From assembly GCA_014584295.1 (NCBI GenBank), contig JACTNC010000053.1, positions 186,001 to 250,000 on the forward strand: 64,000 nucleotides of DNA. Reading direction: 5' to 3'. Numbering within the stretch: position 1 is the stretch's first letter; each line of letters begins with the position of its first letter. A program made the translations under genes and the position numbers. This document shows, piece by piece, positions 18,204-27,431 of this stretch. The stretch is from Verrucomicrobiota bacterium (lineage in GTDB: Bacteria; Verrucomicrobiota; Verrucomicrobiia; Opitutales; Opitutaceae). The notes under the pieces are model-generated. The model was not told where the DNA came from, did not search any database, and saw only the letters and a list, made by a program, of their open reading frames with translations.

Positions 18204-19736
18204 ATGTCTTTGTTCATTGGAGTAGATTCCGGCACCCAAAGCACAAAGGCCGTCGTGCTCGATCTCGAGTCACGGACGGTCATTGCCGAGGCACGTGCTC
18301 CGCACAGCCTGATTGACGGTCTGCCCGTCGGACACATGGAGCAGCACCCGTCCGATTGGACCAAGGCGCTGGACGCAGTTCTCCTTGAGGTCGTCGCAAA
18401 GATCGGTCCAGAAATGGCTGCACGGGTCCGCGGCATCGGTGTGTCGGGTCAGCAGCATGGCTTCGTGCCGCTGGACGAACGGCGTCAGGTGATCCGGCCC
18501 GCCAAACTCTGGTGCGACACGAGCACCTCGGAAGAATGTGAGATCATCACCCGCAAACTCGGCGGCTCCAAGGCTGCCATCCGGAAGACCGGCAACCTGA
18601 TCCTTCCTGGTTTTACGGCACCCAAGATCCTCTGGTTGAAACGGAACGAGCCCACAAATTTCCGAAGGCTCAGGCACATCCTTCTGCCTCATGATTACCT
18701 CAATTTTCACCTGACCGGAAATCTCTTCATGGAATACGGTGATGCCTCGGGTACTGCGCTGATGGACGTACGACGCCGGCGCTGGAGCTCCGAAGCAATC
18801 AGCGCGATCGACAGAAAAATTGCCGGCTATTTGCCGCCACTTTCCGAGTCCAACCACGCGGCCGGCACGCTCCTGCCCGAAAGAGCAGCGACGCTGGGGC
18901 TCTCTGCCGACGTTGTCGTTTCCGCCGGCGGAGGTGACAACATGATGGGAGCAATTGGCACGGGCAACGTGGAGCCCGGCGTGGTGACCGCCAGTTTTGG
19001 CACCAGCGGTACCATCTATGCCTTCGCGAAGCAGCCGGTCATTGATCCCATGGGAGAAATCGCGGCATTCTGCTCCTCAACCGGCGCCTGGCTGCCGCTG
19101 CTCTGCACGATGAATGTCACCACCGTGACGGAACAGGTGCGCACGCTCTTCGGCCAGGACCATGCCTCGATGGCAAACGCAGTTGAAAGCGTCGCGCCCG
19201 GCGCCGATGGTTTGCTCCTCCTTCCCTACCTTGCAGGAGAGCGCACCCCGAATGTACCGTCCGGATCCGGAGTGCTTCTTGGCCTGACTCAAAAGACATT
19301 CACACCCGCCCACTTTGCGCGTGCTGCCATGGAGGGTGTCACGCTCGGCATGAACTACGGGCTCCGGCGCCTCGCCGCTCTGGGAGTCAAGGCGAAGGAA
19401 ATCCGGCTGACCGGAGGCGGAGCGAAATCCGCGGTGTGGCGCCAGATCATGGCCGATGCCTTTGGAGTACCTGTGGTCGCGATGAGGGAAGATGAAGGCG
19501 CCGCGCTCGGCGGTGCGCTTCAGGCTGCCTGGTGCGTGGCCTTGCGTGATGGAAGGAAGCGCACGTCGCTGGCAGCCCTTGCCCGCGAGGTTGTCGCTGT
19601 AGATTCCTCAACACGCTGCAAGCCCAACCCCGCCAACGTCGCCCGTTACCAGCGCCTGCAGTCCCTCCAGGACTCCCTGAGCGTCCGATTGCGTGATGTG
19701 TTCACGCCTCATCGCGAATTCGCGCAGAACGGGTGA
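18204..19736 (+). CDS. xylB: Xylulokinase
   Basis: A 510-residue FGGY-family sugar kinase. The ATG at 18204 begins M-S-L-F-I-G-V-D-S-G-T-Q-S-T-K, the ATP-binding phosphate-1 motif; 26 upstream codons overlap cimA in another frame and are unlikely. Residues near 80 carry I-G-V-S-G-Q-Q-H-G-F-V, the xylulokinase substrate motif. L-P-H-D-Y-L and G-D-A-S-G-T-A-L then S-A-G-G-G-D-N-M-M-G-A follow, and T-G-G-G-A-K-S-A-V-W-R-Q-I is the C-terminal adenosine motif. It phosphorylates D-xylulose into the pentose phosphate pathway. No xylose isomerase or transporter adjoins it. Confidence 0.9.
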   Translation: MSLFIGVDSGTQSTKAVVLDLESRTVIAEARAPHSLIDGLPVGHMEQHPSDWTKALDAVLLEVVAKIGPEMAARVRGIGVSGQQHGFVPLDERRQVIRPAKLWCDTSTSEECEIITRKLGGSKAAIRKTGNLILPGFTAPKILWLKRNEPTNFRRLRHILLPHDYLNFHLTGNLFMEYGDASGTALMDVRRRRWSSEAISAIDRKIAGYLPPLSESNHAAGTLLPERAATLGLSADVVVSAGGGDNMMGAIGTGNVEPGVVTASFGTSGTIYAFAKQPVIDPMGEIAAFCSSTGAWLPLLCTMNVTTVTEQVRTLFGQDHASMANAVESVAPGADGLLLLPYLAGERTPNVPSGSGVLLGLTQKTFTPAHFARAAMEGVTLGMNYGLRRLAALGVKAKEIRLTGGGAKSAVWRQIMADAFGVPVVAMREDEGAALGGALQAAWCVALRDGRKRTSLAALAREVVAVDSSTRCKPNPANVARYQRLQSLQDSLSVRLRDVFTPHREFAQNG

Positions 19737-19764
19737 CACCGATTGCCTGCCCATCGTGCGTGGG

Positions 19765-22002
19765 TCAGGTCAGATTCGCTGGATCCACGTCGAGCACCTG
19801 CGTGATGTCTTCCGGCCATGGGAACTCAAGACGGAGGCGGTTCAATTCAACAATGATCTTGGAAACCGCCGGCGTAAAATACCACAGCTGCCACCGGTAG
19901 AGATCCTTGATCTTCTCAATGGGCGAAGCCGACGGCCCGCGCAGTTCAATCCGATTCCCAAAGACAGCCTCCATCTTGCGCGCCCACTGTTCGCTGAAAT
20001 ACTTCAGCTTCTCCTCGCTGGGTCCGCGAAACAGGTGGTGAATCAGATGCCGGTAGGGCGGATACCTGTACTGTTCGCGCATGCGAAGCTCGGATTCGGC
20101 AAAACCCTCAAAGTCTGCCTGACGTGAAAATTGGATCGTTTCCGAATGAGGTACAAAGGTCTGGACCACCACCTCGCCAGCACGATCCCCGCGTCCGGCA
20201 CGACCTGCAACCTGCACCAGCAGTTGAAACGTCCTCTCGTTGGCGCGAAAGTCGGGTACGTGCATGGATATGTCCGCATCAATCAGGCCGACCAGCGTGA
20301 CATTCGGGAAATCAAGTCCCTTGCCGATCATCTGCGTGCCGATCAGGATGTCGATCTTGCCTGTGCGAAACTCCCCCAGGATCTGCCGGAACCGGTTCCT
20401 TCGGCCCATCGTATCCGCGTCCATCCGTTCAATGCGCGCCTTCGGCAACACCCGTCTCACCGCCTCCTCGACTCGCTGCGTTCCCAAACCTCTCCAGCGA
20501 ATATCCGGGGCGCCACATTGCGGACACCTCACTGGCGCCGGGCGCGTATCGCCACACAAATGGCAGCGCAGCGTTTCATCCACACGATGATAGGTCACCG
20601 CCATGCTGCAGTGGGAGCACTCCTCCACGTGCCCGCATTTCCTGCACAGCATTGACGAGGAATATCCGCGACGATTGATGAACAGAATCGTCTGCTCCCG
20701 CTTTTCGAACCGGGAGTGCATGGCATCCACGAGGCGCCGTGAAAGCGCAGACAGACCGCGCTGACGCGCAACCTCGATCCTCATGTCAACCACGTCGATG
20801 AACGGCAGCTTGCGCGAATCAACCCGCTCGGTCAGGCGAAGCAGGCGATAGCGCCCCGCGCGGGCGTTTGAATAGCTTTCCAGCGAGGGTGTGGCGGATC
20901 CAAGCAGGCAGGCCGCCCGGTTGATCTTTGCGCGCATGACTGCGACATCCCGCCCCTGATAACGTGGTGTTTCATCCTGCTTGTAGGCCGGCTCGTGCTC
21001 CTCGTCGACGACAACCAGGCGAAGATCACGCACGGGAGCGAAAACCGCCGAGCGCGCTCCTACCACGACACGGGCTTCACCGGTCACCAGCGCGAGCCAG
21101 CCATCCAGGCGCTCTCCTTCACTCAAGTGACTATGCCACACCACACAGCGGTGATTGGGGGCAATGGCCTCCAGGCGAGACCTCAGGCGCGCCACGGTTT
21201 GCGGTGTCAGCGCGACCTCTGGCACCAGAAAGATCACGCCACCTCCGGCCTTGAGCGCACTGTCTATCGCATGAAGGTAAACCTCGGTTTTTCCTGAGCC
21301 CGTGACACCGTGAAGCAGCGAAACCTCGAAGCATTTTTCTGCCACGGTCGCGGCCATGGCTTCCGTTGCCGCGAGTTGCTCGCGATTCAGCGTCGGTGGA
21401 ATGGCAGCCACTGCCTCTCCCCTGCCAACCTCATCGGCATATGCCACCCTTTCCAGCCGTTTTACCTCCTCTTTCAACAGCCCTCGCTTGACCAGTGCTG
21501 CAGCGACCGGGGATGTCACCCGAAGCCGCTGCAAGACGAGATTCTTCTTCAAGGGAAACATCTGCGTGAGAAAGAAGCGATAGAGTCGCGCCTGCTGGGG
21601 AGCCCGCCGCTCAAGCTGCGCCAGGTCCGCTTCAGGCAATTTTTCACCAAGGCTCAGCCATCGCTCTTCTTTCAAGGACGCACCAGTCCGAACCGGTGCA
21701 GGAATCATCGCCTCAATCACGCTTTCGAGTGGGCAGGCATAGTAGCTGGCCATCCATCTCGCCAATTCCAGCAAATCCGGAGGCAACACCGGAAAGGGAT
21801 GGAGCACCTGAACAACACTCTTGAGCTTTTCAACGGGAAAGTCGGTCGGCGAACCCTCGCTGCCAACAACTCCAAGCGTCATCCTCCGTCCAACGGGGAT
21901 TCGAACAAGGGAGCCAAGGTGAAGCGATGTCTGCAGACCTTCCGGCACCTTGTAGTGCAGAATCCTGTCGAAACCGGCCAACGGGTGGACGCCAACAATC
22001 AT
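19765..22002 (-). CDS. priA: Primosomal protein N' (replication restart helicase PriA)
   Basis: A 745-residue superfamily 2 helicase that reloads the replisome at stalled forks. The N-terminal DNA-binding domain is followed by Walker A G-V-T-G-S-G-K-T (232-239), the D-E-E-H box (333-336), and [10 protein letters not shown]. Zinc-binding cysteine pairs follow as C-R-K-C, C-S-H-C, C-H-L-C and [15 protein letters not shown] and Q-V-A-G-R-A-G-R-G are motifs V and VI. Length and all motifs are intact. It converges on xylB with 28 bases between stops. Confidence 0.96.
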   Translation of the reverse strand: MIVGVHPLAGFDRILHYKVPEGLQTSLHLGSLVRIPVGRRMTLGVVGSEGSPTDFPVEKLKSVVQVLHPFPVLPPDLLELARWMASYYACPLESVIEAMIPAPVRTGASLKEERWLSLGEKLPEADLAQLERRAPQQARLYRFFLTQMFPLKKNLVLQRLRVTSPVAAALVKRGLLKEEVKRLERVAYADEVGRGEAVAAIPPTLNREQLAATEAMAATVAEKCFEVSLLHGVTGSGKTEVYLHAIDSALKAGGGVIFLVPEVALTPQTVARLRSRLEAIAPNHRCVVWHSHLSEGERLDGWLALVTGEARVVVGARSAVFAPVRDLRLVVVDEEHEPAYKQDETPRYQGRDVAVMRAKINRAACLLGSATPSLESYSNARAGRYRLLRLTERVDSRKLPFIDVVDMRIEVARQRGLSALSRRLVDAMHSRFEKREQTILFINRRGYSSSMLCRKCGHVEECSHCSMAVTYHRVDETLRCHLCGDTRPAPVRCPQCGAPDIRWRGLGTQRVEEAVRRVLPKARIERMDADTMGRRNRFRQILGEFRTGKIDILIGTQMIGKGLDFPNVTLVGLIDADISMHVPDFRANERTFQLLVQVAGRAGRGDRAGEVVVQTFVPHSETIQFSRQADFEGFAESELRMREQYRYPPYRHLIHHLFRGPSEEKLKYFSEQWARKMEAVFGNRIELRGPSASPIEKIKDLYRWQLWYFTPAVSKIIVELNRLRLEFPWPEDITQVLDVDPANLT

Positions 22003-22137
22003 CGTAGGTTAAAAGTACAATGCCCGGAATCCGCGCAATCACGCAAATTTCCCGTTTGCAACGCATCACTCTCCGTTGGCGCGATTTGGCGCAGTCAGCG
22101 ATCTCATGACGTTGACAGCTTGAAAAGAGCGGCAAAC

Positions 22138-22611
22138 ATGGCGTCAGTGAGCAACGACGCGACGAAGGACCAATTCAAATCCTACCTGGCCAGAAAGGGG
22201 CTGCGCGTCACCAACCAGCGCCTGGCTATCTTTGACGCCGCCTTCGCCCAGACAAAACACTTCACCGCCGAGGATCTACTGGACCAGGCGAGGCGGATCG
22301 ACGACTCCGTATCCCGGGCGACGGTCTATCGGACCCTGCCGATCATGACAGAGAGCGCCCTGCTGCGGGAGGTCGATATCGGCACAGGCGAAAAATACTA
22401 TGTGCGCAATCCCCAGGAAAACGCGCAAATGGCACAAGTCATCTGTCTTGACTGCGATCGCATTTTTGAAATCAGCGCGCCCTTCATGGAATGGTATGGC
22501 AACACCGTATCCTCCAAGCTCGGCCTCACGCCGGTCACTCAACGCCTCCAGGTCAGCGCCCGCTGCATTGCCCTGAGGGAAACGGGGGCCTGCAAGAATA
22601 AAGTTACCTGA
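22138..22611 (+). CDS. Fur-family transcriptional regulator with altered metal site
   Basis: A 157-residue protein from the ATG at 22138; a much longer open frame upstream is antisense to priA and not real. The winged helix has [11 protein letters not shown] and the recognition helix S-R-A-T-V-Y-R-T-L (59-67), as in Fur, Zur and PerR. The dimerization half keeps C103-x2-C106, while C143 and C152 stand where a second CxxC is usual. The His-rich segment before the first CxxC (H-H-H-D-H in E. coli Fur) is replaced by E-N-A-Q-M-A-Q. Metal sensing must therefore differ, and I do not assign iron, zinc or peroxide. A TPR gene starts three bases after its stop. Confidence 0.85.
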   Translation: MASVSNDATKDQFKSYLARKGLRVTNQRLAIFDAAFAQTKHFTAEDLLDQARRIDDSVSRATVYRTLPIMTESALLREVDIGTGEKYYVRNPQENAQMAQVICLDCDRIFEISAPFMEWYGNTVSSKLGLTPVTQRLQVSARCIALRETGACKNKVT

Positions 22612-22614
22612 TCA

Positions 22615-22989
22615 ATGTCGAAGAACAAGTCGTCCGATCCGGCTTTCGAAACCGCATTTTTTGAATCCGTTCTCCGTCGTAATCCTGACTTCAGTGATGT
22701 CGTCGAACTACTCGGAGGCCTCTATACAAAACAGGGAAGAATTGCCGATGGGCTGAAAATGGACCGCCGGCTGGTCAGGCTCCAGCCGCGGAATCCTACC
22801 GCGCACTACAATCTCGCCTGCAGTCTTGCGCTCTCGAAGCGGAAGAGCGAAGCGCTTCAGACGCTCAAGATCGCTGTTGAACTCGGATACAAGGACGCGG
22901 AGTGGCTCTCGCAGGATCCCGATCTGGAAGCGCTCCAAGGTCACCCCGAATTTCAAAAGCTGGTGAACCGTCTGCGCGCGCACTCCTAG
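22615..22989 (+). CDS. Small TPR-repeat protein
   Basis: A 124-residue protein with about two tetratricopeptide-like helical pairs (residues 30-105). One reads P-T-A-H-Y-N-L-A-C-S-L-A-L, matching the TPR consensus N-L-A. No signal peptide is visible. Its ATG lies three bases after the Fur-like gene's stop, so the two are very probably cotranscribed. The C-terminus (D-P-D-L-E-A-L-Q-G-H-P-E-F) is a common ending for TPR-end proteins. TPRs bind other proteins; the partner is unknown. Confidence 0.7.
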   Translation: MSKNKSSDPAFETAFFESVLRRNPDFSDVVELLGGLYTKQGRIADGLKMDRRLVRLQPRNPTAHYNLACSLALSKRKSEALQTLKIAVELGYKDAEWLSQDPDLEALQGHPEFQKLVNRLRAHS

Positions 22990-23098
22990 GGGACAACCGC
23001 CTGATCGGGGGCGGATTCCGTCTGCCGCGTTGATCTGCCGCCGCCCGGTATGCGGTCCTCGTGGTTGCCTTCAGATTCAATTCACCTAGCGTTGATCC

Positions 23099-24079
23099 AT
23101 GTCCGCCGTCCTCAACTACGAACCGTTCGTCGTTTCCCCGCGCCGGGGTCCGCCACGCCTGTCTCCGATCCAGGAGGAGGTCCTTGCGCTGAAAAAGGAG
23201 CGAAATGCCGTCATCCTCGCCCACAATTACCAGGTTGAGGCGATCCAGGATGTTGCGGATTTTGTGGGCGATTCGCTCGGGCTCTCCTATCGGGCTCAGG
23301 CGGTGAAAAGCGATGTCATCCTCTTCTGCGGCGTGCACTTCATGGCTGAAACAGCCAAGATTGTGAATCCCCAGCGGACCGTGCTGCTGCCCGACCGCAA
23401 TGCGGGCTGCTCGCTTTCGGACTCCTGCCCCGCGGACCGGCTCGCCGCCTACAAGCGCGAAAACCCCGGACTCTACGTCGTGGCCTACATCAACTGCTCG
23501 GCAGGCGTAAAAGCGCTTAGCGACGTGATCTGCACAAGCGGCAATGCCGTAAAGATTGTGAGCCGCGTGCCGGAAGACCGTGAGATCCTGTTCGTTCCCG
23601 ATCAGAATCTCGGCCAATGGGTTTCGAAGAAGGCAAACCGCCGGATGCGGCTATGGCCCGGCAGTTGTTATGCCCACGTCCAATTCACCGTCGAGGCAAT
23701 CGAGAAGGTTCGAGTCCGCTTTCCCGGCGCTCCGGTTGTCGCCCATCCAGAATGTGTTCAGACGGTTCGCGACATGGCCGACGAGGTGTGCAGCACCGAG
23801 CTCATGATCAAGTTCTCGCGCGAACATCCGGCAAGCCACATCATCGTCGTCACCGAAAGCGGAATGCTTCACCGCCTCCGTCGGGAGGTCCCTGAGAAGA
23901 CCTTTATTGCAGGTCCCACGGACTCGTGTGCATGCAACGATTGCCGCTTCATGAAATTGAACACGATCGAAAAGGTCCGGGATGCACTGAAGACCCTGTC
24001 GCCCAGCATCGAGGTTCCCGAACCGACGCGATCCGCGGCCCTGGTTCCGATCCAGCGCATGCTCGATTGGAGCAGGTAA
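23099..24079 (+). CDS. nadA: Quinolinate synthase A
   Basis: A 326-residue [4Fe-4S] enzyme that condenses iminoaspartate with dihydroxyacetone phosphate to quinolinate in de novo NAD synthesis. It shows I-L-A-H-N-Y-Q near the N-terminus, F-C-G-V-H-F-M-A-E-T, the P-D-x-N-x-G-C-S-L-S-D-S-C stretch, then A-Y-I-N-C-S-A. Further on are V-P-D-Q-N-L-G, A-H-P-E-C and T-D-S-C-A-C-N-D-C-x-x-M-K-L-N-T. The three cluster-binding cysteines of the family fall in the first, A-H-P-E-C and C-A-C-N-D-C regions. No nadB or nadC adjoins it. Confidence 0.95.
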   Translation: MSAVLNYEPFVVSPRRGPPRLSPIQEEVLALKKERNAVILAHNYQVEAIQDVADFVGDSLGLSYRAQAVKSDVILFCGVHFMAETAKIVNPQRTVLLPDRNAGCSLSDSCPADRLAAYKRENPGLYVVAYINCSAGVKALSDVICTSGNAVKIVSRVPEDREILFVPDQNLGQWVSKKANRRMRLWPGSCYAHVQFTVEAIEKVRVRFPGAPVVAHPECVQTVRDMADEVCSTELMIKFSREHPASHIIVVTESGMLHRLRREVPEKTFIAGPTDSCACNDCRFMKLNTIEKVRDALKTLSPSIEVPEPTRSAALVPIQRMLDWSR

Positions 24080-24082
24080 CCG

Positions 24083-24106
24083 GAGCGAAGGGAGGCGGCT
24101 TCGCTC
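24083..24106. terminator. 8-bp stem hairpin between convergent nadA and coiled-coil gene
   Basis: GAGCGAAG (24083-24090) pairs perfectly with CTTCGCTC (24099-24106) around an 8-base loop. It starts four bases after the nadA stop and overlaps the stop codon of the gene coming from the other side, so one hairpin could end both transcripts. There is no T-run. Confidence 0.45.
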
Positions 24107-24800
24107 AGCCCTGTTCGTTGATCCTCTGCAGCCGCCGGGCTTCCTCTGCGCGCAACTGTTCAATCAGCACCGGATCATCTCCTGCGATCGCCTCACGAAG
24201 CCGTCGCTCCCTCGCAAGCAGTTCCTCCTCCCATTGCTCGAGCCTGCTTTCGCGCTCCTGTTGATCCTGCACCTTTTCGAAAAGCCGGATCTCGCTCTCA
24301 TCAAGAAACTTCTCCCGCTCCACCATGGCCGCCTTGGTTTCGCGAAGCGATGCCTCGCGTCGATCGAGTTCAATGCGGACACGATCAATGGCGACCTGTT
24401 CCTCGGGTGAGGCCACCCGACGCGATTGCGTCTGACTCCTCTTGTTGGCCGCGAGATATGCTTCGCGCGCGGCGAGAAGCGCCTCGTTCTCGGCGAGTTC
24501 GCGCATCCGCTCGGATACAAAATTCTCCTGTTCTGCGATCTCCCGCTCCCTTTCCGCCAGCTTCGCCTCCAGAGCACGCAGGCGGTTCTCCAGTTCAGCG
24601 GTCGATCGGGTAACGGCTTCCGGAATCTCGATCCCCCCCGCCAAGAGCTGCGAAGAATTGGGCGCACCCTCCGCACCATCCCCGTCGACGGCTGCAAGTG
24701 CCCGCGCCAGTTTCCCGCGCGGAAGCTTCAACGGCGTATCCCCGATCCGCCGCGCCGGAAATCGAATCTTCACGCATGAGGTCGGATCCGCCTCATTCAT
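24105..24800 (-). CDS. Coiled-coil protein of the ParA operon
   Basis: A 231-residue protein I do not recognise. The first ~60 residues are mixed and contain R-F-P-A-R-R-I and a G-rich turn. From about 65 to 225 it is almost entirely charged heptad sequence (for example L-E-N-R-L-R-A-L-E-A-K-L-A-E-R-E-R-E-I), predicting a long coiled coil. The A-R-E-R-R-L-R stretch near 195 is basic. No membrane segment or signal is seen. It begins six bases after the upstream gene's stop and is third in an operon behind parA. A scaffold or adaptor role with ParA is inferred. Confidence 0.75.
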   Translation of the reverse strand: MNEADPTSCVKIRFPARRIGDTPLKLPRGKLARALAAVDGDGAEGAPNSSQLLAGGIEIPEAVTRSTAELENRLRALEAKLAEREREIAEQENFVSERMRELAENEALLAAREAYLAANKRSQTQSRRVASPEEQVAIDRVRIELDRREASLRETKAAMVEREKFLDESEIRLFEKVQDQQERESRLEQWEEELLARERRLREAIAGDDPVLIEQLRAEEARRLQRINEQG

Positions 24801-24806
24801 CGATGA

Positions 24807-25694
24807 TTATTTTGAGAAGAGCCGACTGAACCAGCCCCGTTTCACGGGCGCCGCTTCGACCGGCGCGTCACTCTTGACGTGCGGAAGCAGCAAAGCCGCT
24901 ACCAGCGATTCGATCGGCGGGTCGTTGATGATCACCAGCGAGCGGGAGAGTGCCACTCCCGAAGCGACCTGCGTGCGGATCGCCATGCGTTCGTTCGAAA
25001 AATACGTCGCGAGGCGTGATGTCGTTTCCCGGATCGACGGATTCACAAAGGCAGGCTTGGTGAGCAGTAATGTACGTTGATCAGCCGGGATGGATCTCGC
25101 CTGCTGAGCCAGCGCTTCGATCAGGTGGAGGCCCTTGTGTCCAGGCCGAAAGGGAAGGTACTTCGCAAGCGCGGCCTCATCGACATGAGAGAGTGCGTTC
25201 AGCAATCCGCGAAAATCTCCACCCACAATCACCGCCTGCGACAGGCCCTGCGCAAAAACCGCGAACTGGCCGAGCGTCGTGATCTTTTCAAGGCGACAAA
25301 AATCGAGGGTCGAACTCTGCAGGGCCGTAAATTCGATCGGAAAGCCTTCCGGAATCTCCAAGCGCGTCATGTTCTTCAGAAGCGGATTGTCGCGCTCCGA
25401 GGTTGCCGCGGCCTGCTCAACCATGTCGCCGAAAGGATTGTCGAACGCGAGAGTCTCCTTGAGAATGTCGACCAGTTGGTCGAAGCGCTCCATCGGCTGC
25501 CCCTTTGAGGCAAGAAGTTCCTGCGCCTCGCTGAAGGTGAGATCAATGTAGCCCGCCGGGGTCTCCCGCTTGTCCTTGATCGGCCAATCGGGGCCCTCAA
25601 GATTCTGGGCGAGACTGTGGATAGGGGTGTCGACCATGATCGACGTGGCGAACGAGCCGCGAATCTCGTCCCATTGTTTTGAAGTATACCTCAT
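24807..25694 (-). CDS. Unknown protein of the ParA operon with amphipathic C-terminal tail
   Basis: A 295-residue protein from the ATG at 25694; 12 more codons are open upstream. I recognise no family. The middle is mainly helical. Near 110-160 it has I-P-E-G-F-P-I-E-F-T-A-L and L-G-Q-F-A-V-F-A-Q-G. Residues near 250 (V-I-I-N-D-P-P-I) look like a short hydrophobic strand. The last 12 residues alternate basic and large hydrophobic side chains (K-R-G-W-F-S-R-L-F-S-K), resembling membrane-targeting helices such as that ending FtsA. It sits between parA and the coiled-coil gene; linking ParA to the membrane is my inference. Confidence 0.7.
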   Translation of the reverse strand: MRYTSKQWDEIRGSFATSIMVDTPIHSLAQNLEGPDWPIKDKRETPAGYIDLTFSEAQELLASKGQPMERFDQLVDILKETLAFDNPFGDMVEQAAATSERDNPLLKNMTRLEIPEGFPIEFTALQSSTLDFCRLEKITTLGQFAVFAQGLSQAVIVGGDFRGLLNALSHVDEAALAKYLPFRPGHKGLHLIEALAQQARSIPADQRTLLLTKPAFVNPSIRETTSRLATYFSNERMAIRTQVASGVALSRSLVIINDPPIESLVAALLLPHVKSDAPVEAAPVKRGWFSRLFSK

Positions 25695-25739
25695 GGCAGA
25701 ATGTGAAAAACGCTCATGCGCGAGCGCCAAAGTAATCGG

Positions 25740-26630
25740 TCAACCTGCGGCTTGATTAAGCAGCTCCAGAGTGAGTTTTCGGTAGTCGCTGACCACATTG
25801 TCCTGTCCGGAATCGTTTGCGTCCTGTCCCACAAGGAGGACCGGCAGGCCCAATGTCACCGCACGCCTCACCACCATCGCATCACGAATCTGAGTATCAA
25901 GGATCTTGGCATTCGGAGCGACCCGCTTTGCTGCGCGGAATTGATTCAGGCGCAATTGCATGCGCATTTTTGGCACTTCGATATCCACCCCCGTCTTGAT
26001 CGCATTGAAGACGATGCTTGTCACCTGTGCCGGTGGTCCCATGGACGCGCGTCTGAAGCTCGCTGACAACATGTGAAACTTCTGTAATTTTTCGACGAGC
26101 AGGGTGAATCCGATGAGACTCAGCGCATCGGGATTGGCCGGGACACAGATTTCATTGGCGGAAAACACCCCGCATTGGGAGGCCCGCAGGATGTTGGGTG
26201 GGCAGTCGAAAAGGACGAAATCGTAGTCGGCCTCAAGGCTTGCCAACTGTTCCTGGAAAATCAAGTAGGGTGGCCGTTTGGGATCACCCGTGTATTCATT
26301 CTCCAGATCCACCAGATTAAAGGTAGTCGGAACAAGATCGAGGCCAGGAAGCAGTTTCTCCCCTCCCTTCCCTTCGACCACGTTGCGCACGATAAGATCA
26401 CGAAGGTGCGCCTTGCTCTCAAAGATTGAATAGACCGATCCACCGTTGGCGGCATTGATGGTGTTCCAACGGTCAAGCTTGAGCAGCCAGATGCTCGCGT
26501 TCGACTGCGTGTCGAAATCGCACAGGAGCACCCGCTTGCCGGCCTTGACCAGCGCCGCCGCGGTATTGACGATCAACGACGTTTTACCGACGCCGCCCTT
26601 GTAGTTAAGGAAAGCAATTTTTCGCGCCAT
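25740..26630 (-). CDS. ParA/MinD-family partition ATPase without ParB
   Basis: A 296-residue deviant-Walker ATPase. The P-loop is K-G-G-V-G-K-T at residues 11-17, with the signature Lys at the front, followed by L-C-D-F-D-T-Q-S-N-A-S and D-F-V-L-F-D-C-P-P-N. Such ATPases dimerize on ATP and form gradients on DNA or membrane to place plasmids, chromosomes or protein clusters. It has no N-terminal HTH and no ParB or parS beside it, so it is not an ordinary chromosome-partition pair. It leads a three-gene minus-strand operon and is divergent from a Gre-like gene across 277 bases. Confidence 0.88.
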   Translation of the reverse strand: MARKIAFLNYKGGVGKTSLIVNTAAALVKAGKRVLLCDFDTQSNASIWLLKLDRWNTINAANGGSVYSIFESKAHLRDLIVRNVVEGKGGEKLLPGLDLVPTTFNLVDLENEYTGDPKRPPYLIFQEQLASLEADYDFVLFDCPPNILRASQCGVFSANEICVPANPDALSLIGFTLLVEKLQKFHMLSASFRRASMGPPAQVTSIVFNAIKTGVDIEVPKMRMQLRLNQFRAAKRVAPNAKILDTQIRDAMVVRRAVTLGLPVLLVGQDANDSGQDNVVSDYRKLTLELLNQAAG

Positions 26631-26907
26631 TACGGATGAGTTGTTCGGTTCGATTCGCCACAGACTTGAGCAACCTTACAAACGGTGCGTTCGACCAACG
26701 ACGAGGCGCAAAGTTCAGGTCAGTCCGGTTTGACGGATTTTTTGCGCATGCTCCCCCATCGAGTGTCTGCGGCACATTGGTGAGTGCAAGTGGGGGGATT
26801 CAATATCATGGGAAGGTTTCCCTAGCTCGTGGCCACATGGCCGCGCATTTGAATTTCACACTGGAGTTACACTCGCCCACCGGAGGTCGCTCTGGTAGCG
26901 TCGGGAA

Positions 26908-27390
26908 ATGGACTTGAACGCGATACGCGCCGCCATCCTCCGCCAGCTTGAGTCAGACCTCGCCATGCAATTGAAGGCCGCCCTGACCTCGCGCGACGAA
27001 GCCATCGACGAGGAGAGCAAGGCTGAGAACAAATACGACACGCATGCCCAGGAGGCAGCCTATCTCGCCGAAGGCCAGTCCCGCATCGTGGCCGAACTTA
27101 GGGAAAGCATAAGCCAGTTCGCCGCCTTGCCCCTGGGCAAAGGCCGCGAACCAAACCGCATCACCCTCGGCACCTTGGTTACCCTGCAGGATCCGAAGGG
27201 GAAGACGTCGCTTCTATTTCTTGGACCTCGTTCGGGCGGCCTCGAGGTGGAGCATTCGGGCAATCGGATCATGGTCATCACGCCCGCCTCTCCCCTCGGC
27301 CGCCAACTCCTCGGCGCCAAGGTGGGCGATACAATTGTCCCAACAGAAAACCGTTCGAAAAATATCCAGCGTATTGTCGCCGTGTGTTAG
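26908..27390 (+). CDS. GreA/GreB-like transcription elongation factor
   Basis: A 160-residue protein with the Gre two-part plan. An N-terminal helical hairpin (about 1-70) includes S-R-D-E-A-I-D-E-E-S-K-A-E-N-K-Y-D, and a C-terminal beta-barrel (about 80-155) includes I-T-L-G-T-L-V-T-L and P-A-S-P-L-G-R-Q-L-L-G-A-K-V-G-D. In GreA/GreB the hairpin tip carries the acidic pair that makes stalled RNA polymerase cut backtracked RNA. The first half here matches poorly, so it may be a Gre-fold paralogue that binds polymerase without cleavage. It stands alone on the plus strand, 41 bases before the next gene. Confidence 0.65.
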   Translation: MDLNAIRAAILRQLESDLAMQLKAALTSRDEAIDEESKAENKYDTHAQEAAYLAEGQSRIVAELRESISQFAALPLGKGREPNRITLGTLVTLQDPKGKTSLLFLGPRSGGLEVEHSGNRIMVITPASPLGRQLLGAKVGDTIVPTENRSKNIQRIVAVC

Positions 27391-27431
27391 GGGCTTGCGC
27401 CCGCTTGCGCGCAGCGATCTCGTGACACTCC

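Noticed and set aside
21310..22137. Long upstream extension of the Fur-like frame
   Set aside because: It lies antisense to priA; the Fur family starts at the ATG at 22138.
26640..26665. GGTTCGATTC-like T-loop sequence
   Set aside because: Checked as a possible tRNA; no acceptor, D or anticodon stems can be built around it and it overlaps the divergent promoter region.
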